Origin: an uncultured Olsenella sp.
GTDB lineage: Bacteria; Actinomycetota; Coriobacteriia; Coriobacteriales; Atopobiaceae
NCBI GenBank assembly: GCA_934660915.1
Contig: CAKUIF010000012.1
Span: forward strand, 1 to 64,000
DNA length: 64,000 nt
Reading direction: 5' to 3'
Part shown: positions 57,892 through 64,000 of the stretch, one piece after another
How positions within the stretch are numbered: position 1 is the first letter of the stretch
Layout of the letters: each line of letters starts with the position of its first letter
Program-made: the position numbers and the translations under genes
Notes under the pieces: generated by a model
Database searches by the model: none
Seen by the model: only the letters and a program-made list of their open reading frames with translations
What the model was told of the DNA's origin: nothing

Positions 57892-58389
57892 ATGCATGCT
57901 GGCTTGAGGGTAAAGCACGACATCGAAGCTAGAAAGGCCGCCATAGAGCTCTTCGAACGGGGATGCGGGTACGCATCGTGCGCGAGGGCCCTGTCGCTTC
58001 CCAAGGAGGCCGTGAGAAAATGGCAGCAGGTATACCGCGCGTTCGGAAGCGAGGTGCTGCTGTCGATGGATGGGAAGCAGGCCAGGTACACATTCGAGCA
58101 GAAAGTCGCCGCCGCGTCGGCGGTTGTCGACGGCGGCATGGCGAAGCCCGACGCCATGAAGAGGTTCGGCATCATGTCGATGTCGCCGCTCAAGAGGTGG
58201 TGCAAGCTCTACCGCGAGGGCGGCGCCGGGGCGCTCAGCCCCAAGCCCAAGGGCAGGCCGAGGGGGTCCGGCTCCAAGCCTCGCGAGCCGACGCGCGAGC
58301 AGGAGCTAGAGGAGCGCTGCCGAAGGCTCGAGGCCGAGGTGGCCTACCTAAAAAAATTGCGCGCCCTGGTCGAGAGGGACGGGCTCTGA
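57892..58389 (+). CDS. IS3-family OrfA
   Basis: A 165-aa protein with an N-terminal helix-turn-helix (DIEARKAAIELFERGCGYASCARALSLPKE, in pieces). A second HTH follows (ASAVVDGGMAKPDAMKRFGIMS), then a Pro/Lys linker and a coiled-coil leucine-zipper-like end (EQELEERCRRLEAEVAYLKKL). It binds IS ends and dimerises. The ATG at 57892 lies within the element; an upstream in-frame ATG belongs to the target DNA. It ends normally or, by frameshift, is fused to OrfB. Confidence 0.9.
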   Translation: MHAGLRVKHDIEARKAAIELFERGCGYASCARALSLPKEAVRKWQQVYRAFGSEVLLSMDGKQARYTFEQKVAAASAVVDGGMAKPDAMKRFGIMSMSPLKRWCKLYREGGAGALSPKPKGRPRGSGSKPREPTREQELEERCRRLEAEVAYLKKLRALVERDGL

Positions 58390-58396
58390 CCAGGGC
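58350..58396 (+). promoter_or_regulatory. Programmed -1 frameshift signal
   Basis: The slippery heptamer A AAA AAA (58350-58356) is followed seven bases later by a hairpin, GCCCTGGTC (58363-58371) and GACCAGGGC (58388-58396), with 9-bp perfect arms. A slip back moves from the orfA frame into the orfB frame, as in many IS3 elements. Confidence 0.85.
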
Positions 58397-59261
58397 GAGG
58401 GCCGATGCCGTGAGCGCCCTGCGCGCCGAGGGGCACGATCTGGGGCGCCTGCTCGCGTGCTCGAGGCTCGCGAGATCCACCTACTACTACGCGCTGGCGC
58501 ACCCGGAGAAGCCGACCAGGCCCGAGCTGCGCGGGGCCGTGGCCGAGATCTTCTCCAGAACGGCCAACGGATGCGGCCACCGCCAGATAGCCATGTGCCT
58601 GCGCGCCGAGCTGGGCGCGCGCATCGCCGACAAGACGGTGCTCAAGATGATGCGGGAGATGGGGATCCGCTGCGGCATCCGCCGCGAGACCGACTACCAC
58701 AAGTACAACTCGTACAAGGGGGTCGTGGGCGAGACGTTCGAGAACGCCATCGGGCGCGACTTCTCCGCCGCCGGCCCGTGGCAGAAGATGGGCACCGACG
58801 TCACCGAGTTCAGGCAGCCCTGGGGCAAGGCCTACTTCGCGCCGGTTTACGACTTCGGCAGCAAGGAGATGGTCGCGTGGTCCACGTCGGCCAGCCCGGA
58901 CATGGCGCAGCAGCTCGCCCTGCTCGACCGGCTGCTGGAGAGGATGCCCGAGGGCGCGAGGCCCGTGCTGCACTCCGACATGGGCTGGCAGTACCAGCAC
59001 GCCGCATGGTGCGGGAGGCTGAGGGGCGCCGGGATCGTCCAGAGCATGTCCAGGAAGGGCAACTGCATAGACAACGGGGCGACCGAGCAGGTCTTCGGCC
59101 ACATCAAGGACGAGTTCTTCCGGGGAAGGACGTGGCCCGACTTCGAGTCCTTCAAGGCGGACCTCGATGCCTACATCGTCCATTGGAACACGAGGCGAAG
59201 GCAAGTTAAACTGAAGGGACTGACCCCGGAGGAGTTCCGAAATCAGTCCCTTGCGGCGTAG
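58357..59261 (+). CDS. IS3-family OrfB transposase domain
   Basis: The DDE catalytic part, read in the -1 frame as the end of an OrfAB fusion of about 456 residues. It has the HTH_21-like part (RELRGAVAEIFSRTANGCGH region) and the integrase core: Asp in MGTDVTEF, Asp in LHSDMGWQYQ and Glu in NGATEQVFGHIKDE. The closing NTRRRQVKLKGLTPEEFR is the IS3/IS150 signature. All key residues are intact, so the element is probably active. There is no independent strong start, in line with frameshift production. Confidence 0.9.
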
Positions 59262-59323
59262 TTCTTATTTAAGCCGTCCAAGTTTTGGGGCGCAGTTCAT
59301 GGCGGCGACGGGCCCGCTTGATT

Positions 59324-59408
59324 TGGGGCAAAAGGGACGGGGGATTTTGTCCCAAATCCTTTGCGTTGGGACAAAATCCCCCGTCCCTTTTGTCCCAACG
59401 CAAAGGAT
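59324..59408. repeat. 31-bp intergenic element pair with outer arms
   Basis: Copies at 59324-59354 and 59367-59397; the second is enclosed by the inverted ATCCTTTGCG/CGCAAAGGAT arms (59356-59408). Between this and gltB (59409-59637) no gene is visible, only a GC-rich inverted region CGGGCGGGC/GCCCGCCCG before the ribosome site. Confidence 0.9.
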
Positions 59409-59637
59409 GCTCCCCGGGAAACACCGCCCTCCACCTCCTCGGATTTCCCGGAAGTTTCTTGCTCGCGTCGAGCACATAACGGCGCAAATTCTCAAAAATC
59501 AACGCGGCGTAGCGACTTCGTCTCCATTTTCCGGACGCTTGTCCTCGACCCGTAAACTCCTTTTCGAGCATCCGCGTACTGCCGCCGGGCGGGCTTCGCA
59601 CCCGCGCGCCGCCCGCCCGACAAGGAGAGGAAAACCA

Positions 59638-62600
59638 ATGACCCAACACGAGGAAAAGACCGGCCGAGCTGGCCTCTACCGCAGCGAATACGAGCACGAC
59701 GCCTGCGGCATCGGCGCAATCGCGCACCTCAAGGGCGCCCGCAGCCACCAGACCCTCGACGACGCGCTCTCGGTCCTCGTCAACCTCGAGCACCGAGGCG
59801 GCAAGGGCCTCGAGCGAAACACCGGCGACGGCGCCGGTGTGCTCTTCCAGATTCCCCACCGCTTCTTCCGCAAGGAGGCGCAGAAGGAGGGCCAGCTGCT
59901 TCCCGACGAGGGCGACTACGGCGTGGCCATGCTCTTCTTCCCGCACGACGACCCGCAGGGCGTCCGCGACGCGAAGCGCGTCTTCGAGGAGGGCTGCGCC
60001 GCCAACGGCGTGCCCCTCATGTTCTGGCGAGAAGTGCCCGTCGACCCGCACGACCTCGGCGTATCGGCCCAGGCCTGCATGCCTACCATCCTCCAGGCGT
60101 TCCTGCGCCGCCCTGAGGACACCCCCGCCGGCATCGACTTCGAGCGCAAGCTCTACGTGACGCGCCGCACCATCGAGCGCGCCGCCGACGCCAACCCCGC
60201 GCTCGCCGGAAAGATCTTCTACGCCTGCTCGATGTCCTCGCGCACCATCGTGTACAAGGGCATGCTCGTGGCCACCCAGATGCGCCGCTTCTTCACCGAC
60301 CTAAACGACGCCGCGGTCGAGACCTCGCTCGCCCTCGTGCACTCCCGCTACTCCACGAACACCACGCCCTCCTGGGAGCGCGCGCACCCCAACCGCTACA
60401 TCATCCACAACGGAGAGATCAACACCCTGCGCGGCAACGTCAGCTGGATCCGTGCACGCGAGCCGCACCTGTACTCCCCGGTGCTCGGCGCCGACCTCGA
60501 GCGCGTCATGCCCGTGATCAACAAGGAGGGCTCGGACTCCGCGATCCTCGACAACGTTCTCGAGTTCCTCACGATGAACGGCCGCCCGCTCGACCGCGCC
60601 GTGACCCTCATGATCCCCGAGCCGTGGGACAAAAACCCCAACCTCTCGGATAAACGCCGCAGCTACGACGCCTATCAGTCCATGCTCATGGAGCCGTGGG
60701 ACGGCCCTGCCGCCATCGCCTTCACCGACGGCCGCATGCTCGGCGCAGCCCTCGACCGCAACGGCCTGCGCCCGGCGCGCTACTACGTCACCCGCGACGA
60801 CCGCATCATCCTGTCGTCCGAGGTCGGCACCATCGACGTCGACCCGGCGAACATCCTGCGCACCGGCTGCCTCGGCCCCGGCGAGATGCTCGAGGTCGAC
60901 CCCTCCCAGGGCCGCGTGATCTGGAACGACGAGATCCGCGACAAGTACGCCAACCAGAAGCCCTTCCGCGACTGGCTCGACGACGAGACCCTGGACATCT
61001 CCGACCTGCGCGAGCCCGCCGACGGCGAGCTCGGCCGTCCGCGCGACGCCGGCGTGCGCCTGACCGAGCGCATGGCGCGCCTGGGCTACCACTACGACGA
61101 CGTCGACGAGGCCATCCGCCCGATGGCCACGGCCGGCAAGGTACCTCTGGCCTCCATGGGCGTCGACGCCCCGCTTGCGTGCCTCTCGAAGAAGAGCCGC
61201 TCCTTCTTTGACTACTTCCAGCAGCTCTTTGCCCAGGTCACGAACCCGCCGATCGACGCCTTGCGCGAGAGCCTCGTGACCTCCCAGGTGCTCTACCTCG
61301 GCAACCACGGCAACCTCCTCGAGGACTGCCGCGACACCTGTCGCCTCGTGCGCCTGCAGGGCCCGATGCTCTCCAAGGACGCCTTCGAGCGCATCTGCGC
61401 CATCGACCGCGTGGGCTTCAAGACCGCCCGCCTGTCCGCCGTCTACTCCCGCGACGGGGGCGAGGGCTCCCTCGAGCACGCTCTCGACGCGCTGGCTGAC
61501 GGCGCCGAGCAGGCCATCCGCGACGGCGCGAACATCATCGTGATCTCGGACCGCGCCGCCGCCGGCGAGGTTCCCGTGCCGTCCCTTCTTGCCCTCGGCT
61601 GCGTCCACAACCACCTCATCCGCGTCGGCCTGCGCATGGACGCCGACCTCGTGGTCGAGTGCGGCGACGCCCTGTGCGCGCACGACTTCGCGTGCCTCGT
61701 CGGCTACTCCGCCTCGGGCATCTACCCCTACATGGCTCACGAGTGCATCGCCGACCTTTGCGAGAAGGGCGCCATCGACCTGCCCGCCGCCGAGGCCCAG
61801 GCCAACTACAACCGCGCCGTGACCGCCGGCATCACCTCGATCATGTCCAAGATGGGCATCTCGACCATGCAGGGCTACCACTCCGCCCAGATCTTCGAGA
61901 TCCTCGGCCTCTCCGACGAGCTCGTCGAGAAGTACTTCACCTCGACCGCCACGCGCATCGGCGGCCTTTCGGTGGCCGGCGTCGAGCGCGAGCAGAACGA
62001 CCGTTACGACGCGGCTATGGCGCTCGCCAAGTCCCCCGCCCCCGACCAGCTGCCCACCCTCGGCCTCACCAAGTGGCGCCCGCTCGGCGGCGAGGAGCAC
62101 CTCATCGACCCCAAGACCGTCTACCTGCTGCGCCACGCCTGCGTCGATGGCGACTACGACGAGTTCAAGGAGTACTCCGAGTACACGCACCGTCGCGGTC
62201 GCGCCGTCACCCTGCGCGACCTCATGGACTTCGACTACGCGGGCCGCACCCCGGTCGCGCTCGACGAGGTCGAGCCCGTCGAGTCCATCATGACCCGCTT
62301 CAACACCGGCGCCATGTCCTACGGCTCCATTAGCCGCGAGCAGCACGAGTGCCTGGCCATCGCCATGAACCGCATCCACGGCCGCTCCAACACCGGCGAG
62401 GGCGGCGAGGACCCGGCGCGCGAGACGCCGCTTCCCAACGGCGACTCAAAGAAGTCCGCCATCAAGCAGGTCGCCTCCGGCCGCTTCGGCGTGACCTCCC
62501 GCTACCTGCGGAGCGCCATCGAGATCCAGATCAAGATGGCCCAGGGCGCCAAGCCCGGCGAGGGCGGCCACCTGCCCGGCAAGAAGGTCTATCCTTGGAT

Positions 62601-64000
62601 CGCGGAGGTGCGCCAGTCCACGCCCGGCGTCGGCCTGATCTCGCCGCCGCCCCACCACGACATCTACTCCATCGAGGATCTGGCCGAGCTCATCTTCGAC
62701 CTCAAGAACGCCAACCCCGACGCGCGCATCTCCGTCAAGCTCTGCGCGCTGGCCGGCGTGGGCACCATCGCCACCGGCGTCGCCAAGGGCGGCGCGGACA
62801 AGATCACGATCTCGGGTCACAACGGCGGCACCGGCGCCGCCCCGCGCGACTCCATCTACCACGCGGGCATCCCCTTCGAGATCGGCCTGGCCGAGACCCA
62901 GCAGACGCTCCTTTTGAACGGCCTGCGCTCCCGCGTGGTCGTCGAGACGGACGGCAAGCTCATGAGCGGCCGCGACGTCGCCATCGCCGCCCTTCTTGGC
63001 GCCGAGGAGTTCGGCTTCGCCACCATGCCGCTCATCGCCTGCGGCTGCCTCATGCAGCGCGACTGCCAGCAGGACACCTGCCCGGCCGGCATCGCCACGC
63101 AGAACTGCAAGCTGCGCAGCTGCTTTGCCGGCAAGCCCGAGCACGTGGTCAACTTCATGACCTTCGTGGCCACGGAGCTGCGCGAGTACATGGCGCGCCT
63201 GGGCTTCCGCACGGTCGACGAGATGGTCGGCCACGCCGAGTGCCTGCGCCAGGTCGAGGTCGAGGGCAACTGGAAGGCCAACACCATCGACCTTTCCGAT
63301 GTCCTCGCCGTGAACACCAACGAGTACGGCAAGCAGATCCCGGGCGCCGACGGCAAGCACTTCTTGCCCTCCATGGCCCCCGACCTCGAGATCGAGAAGA
63401 CCCTCGACTCCACGCTCTTTGTGCCCTACACCGCGAGCGCCCGCGCCCACCTCGAGCCCATCCGCTTCCACGCCGACATCGCCAACGTCAACCGCTGCGT
63501 CGGCACGCTGCTCGGCTCGATGGTCACCGAGCAGCACCCCGAGGGCCTGCCCGAGGGCTCCATCACCATCGACTGCGACGGCTCCGGCGGCCAGAGCTTC
63601 GGCGCCTTCCTGCCGGCCGGCGTGACGCTCAACATCTCGGGCGACGCCAACGACTACTTCGGCAAGGGGCTTTCCGGCGGCGTGCTCTCCGTGCGCCCGC
63701 CCGAGGAGGCCACCTACAAGTTCGACGAGAACATCGTCATCGGCAACGTCGCGTTCTACGGCGCCACGTCCGGCAAGGGATTCGTCAACGGCCTGGCCGG
63801 CCAGCGCTTCGCCGTGCGCAACTCCGGTGCCACGGTGGTCGTCGAGGGCTGCGGCAACCACGGCTGCGAGTACATGACCGGCGGCCTGGCCCTGATCCTG
63901 GGCGAGGTCGGCATGAACTTCGCCGCGGGCATGAGCGGCGGCGTCGCCTACGTCTACGACGAGTTCGGCACGCTTGCCAGCCGCTGCAACCTCGACATGG
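59638..64000 (+). CDS. gltB: Glutamate synthase large subunit, partial at 3' end
   Basis: The first 1454 codons are present; the gene runs off the right edge. The N-terminal glutaminase has nucleophile Cys23 (HDACGIGAI, after an N-terminal propeptide-like lead), and the Ntn domain has NTGDGAG and HNGEINTL. The central FMN domain has MSYGSIS, GEGGEDPAR, SGHNGGTGAAP and the 3Fe-4S cysteines CGCLMQRDCQQDTCPAG. A GXGXG-type C-terminal beta helix has begun (GGLALILGEVG). It makes two glutamates from glutamine and 2-oxoglutarate, with gltD probably downstream. AAGGAGAGG precedes the ATG. Confidence 0.96.
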   Translation, partial: MTQHEEKTGRAGLYRSEYEHDACGIGAIAHLKGARSHQTLDDALSVLVNLEHRGGKGLERNTGDGAGVLFQIPHRFFRKEAQKEGQLLPDEGDYGVAMLFFPHDDPQGVRDAKRVFEEGCAANGVPLMFWREVPVDPHDLGVSAQACMPTILQAFLRRPEDTPAGIDFERKLYVTRRTIERAADANPALAGKIFYACSMSSRTIVYKGMLVATQMRRFFTDLNDAAVETSLALVHSRYSTNTTPSWERAHPNRYIIHNGEINTLRGNVSWIRAREPHLYSPVLGADLERVMPVINKEGSDSAILDNVLEFLTMNGRPLDRAVTLMIPEPWDKNPNLSDKRRSYDAYQSMLMEPWDGPAAIAFTDGRMLGAALDRNGLRPARYYVTRDDRIILSSEVGTIDVDPANILRTGCLGPGEMLEVDPSQGRVIWNDEIRDKYANQKPFRDWLDDETLDISDLREPADGELGRPRDAGVRLTERMARLGYHYDDVDEAIRPMATAGKVPLASMGVDAPLACLSKKSRSFFDYFQQLFAQVTNPPIDALRESLVTSQVLYLGNHGNLLEDCRDTCRLVRLQGPMLSKDAFERICAIDRVGFKTARLSAVYSRDGGEGSLEHALDALADGAEQAIRDGANIIVISDRAAAGEVPVPSLLALGCVHNHLIRVGLRMDADLVVECGDALCAHDFACLVGYSASGIYPYMAHECIADLCEKGAIDLPAAEAQANYNRAVTAGITSIMSKMGISTMQGYHSAQIFEILGLSDELVEKYFTSTATRIGGLSVAGVEREQNDRYDAAMALAKSPAPDQLPTLGLTKWRPLGGEEHLIDPKTVYLLRHACVDGDYDEFKEYSEYTHRRGRAVTLRDLMDFDYAGRTPVALDEVEPVESIMTRFNTGAMSYGSISREQHECLAIAMNRIHGRSNTGEGGEDPARETPLPNGDSKKSAIKQVASGRFGVTSRYLRSAIEIQIKMAQGAKPGEGGHLPGKKVYPWIAEVRQSTPGVGLISPPPHHDIYSIEDLAELIFDLKNANPDARISVKLCALAGVGTIATGVAKGGADKITISGHNGGTGAAPRDSIYHAGIPFEIGLAETQQTLLLNGLRSRVVVETDGKLMSGRDVAIAALLGAEEFGFATMPLIACGCLMQRDCQQDTCPAGIATQNCKLRSCFAGKPEHVVNFMTFVATELREYMARLGFRTVDEMVGHAECLRQVEVEGNWKANTIDLSDVLAVNTNEYGKQIPGADGKHFLPSMAPDLEIEKTLDSTLFVPYTASARAHLEPIRFHADIANVNRCVGTLLGSMVTEQHPEGLPEGSITIDCDGSGGQSFGAFLPAGVTLNISGDANDYFGKGLSGGVLSVRPPEEATYKFDENIVIGNVAFYGATSGKGFVNGLAGQRFAVRNSGATVVVEGCGNHGCEYMTGGLALILGEVGMNFAAGMSGGVAYVYDEFGTLASRCNLDM

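Larger units (their letters stand above)
57845..59299 (+). mobile_element. Complete IS3-family insertion sequence
   Basis: A 1455-bp element. The left end TGAACTGCCTCCCATTTCTT and the inverse of the right end TGAACTGCGCCCCAAAACTT are imperfect inverted repeats beginning TGAACTGC. It is flanked by the direct triplet TGG (57842-57844 and 59300-59302), a 3-bp target duplication typical of IS3. It encodes two frames joined by a -1 frameshift. Terminal TG...CA and the clean duplication suggest a recent, intact insertion between the HSDH-like gene and gltB. Confidence 0.92.

Overview
The window is high-GC, densely coded and fits a gut actinobacterium of the class Coriobacteriia, most likely Collinsella or a close relative. 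The best clue is an oxidoreductase at 56982-57785 that closely resembles, from memory, the 7-beta-hydroxysteroid dehydrogenase described in Collinsella aerofaciens. Strict-anaerobe traits agree: a flavodiiron protein, flavodoxin, a DUF3793 protein and a FeoB-associated Cys-rich protein. No tRNA or rRNA gene, CRISPR array or prophage was seen. The right edge cuts gltB. The left edge carries what looks like the end of an insertion sequence that lies outside the window. || Layout. 1-290: IS-end-like sequence and five 41-bp tandem repeats. 294-1941: SDR plus queuosine-precursor-type transporter (minus), with a possible preQ1 leader. 1942-2976: YeiH-type exporter. 3080-7210: ABC ATPase, FtsX-like permease and methyltransferase operon (minus) behind a tandem metal-regulator-like box. 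7374-10866: MFS transporter, zinc-phospholipase-C-like protein, metallophosphatase. 10911-13347: altered HPr-like protein, then a GntR/YtrA-type ABC operon with its operator. 13471-18072: HTH protein, coriobacterial protein of unknown function, nitroreductase, DEDDh exonuclease, PTS IIA, DJ-1 protein. 18143-23013: argC-argJ-argB-argD with promoter, ArgR-like box and terminator. 23250-29540: PP2C phosphatase, Hanks-type kinase, small membrane protein and a large surface protein, mostly overlapping by 4 bp. 29568-30566: MazEF toxin-antitoxin and an XRE regulator. 30615-34656: DUF3793-flavodoxin, gpmA-mntH and a FeoB-associated protein, each behind the same 16-bp dyad. 34730-41344: nitrogen block with a type I glutamine synthetase homologue, an amino-acid ABC importer with two binding proteins, and an atypical GlnR-like regulator. 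41557-45671: HtrA protease, lipoprotein, DUF2130 protein. 46039-49029: csoR-copA copper system, with copA fused to a CopZ-like domain. 49151-53103: ligA, HTH protein, flavodiiron protein. 53537-56836: VTC-domain, DUF4956 and Cthe_2159-type lipoprotein trio. 56982-57785: 7-beta-HSDH-like enzyme. 57845-59299: complete IS3-family element with frameshift signal and 3-bp target duplication. 59638 to the end: gltB. || How it works together. Arginine synthesis, glutamine synthetase homologue, amino-acid uptake and glutamate synthase make this a nitrogen-centred neighbourhood. A second theme is metal homeostasis: one dyad motif precedes genes for iron or manganese shortage (flavodoxin, Nramp, metal-independent phosphoglycerate mutase, Feo accessory), and copper export has its own operators. 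Gene-free gaps hold two recurrent intergenic elements: a 31-bp element in 11 copies, and a family with the core TTTCTTAGC.
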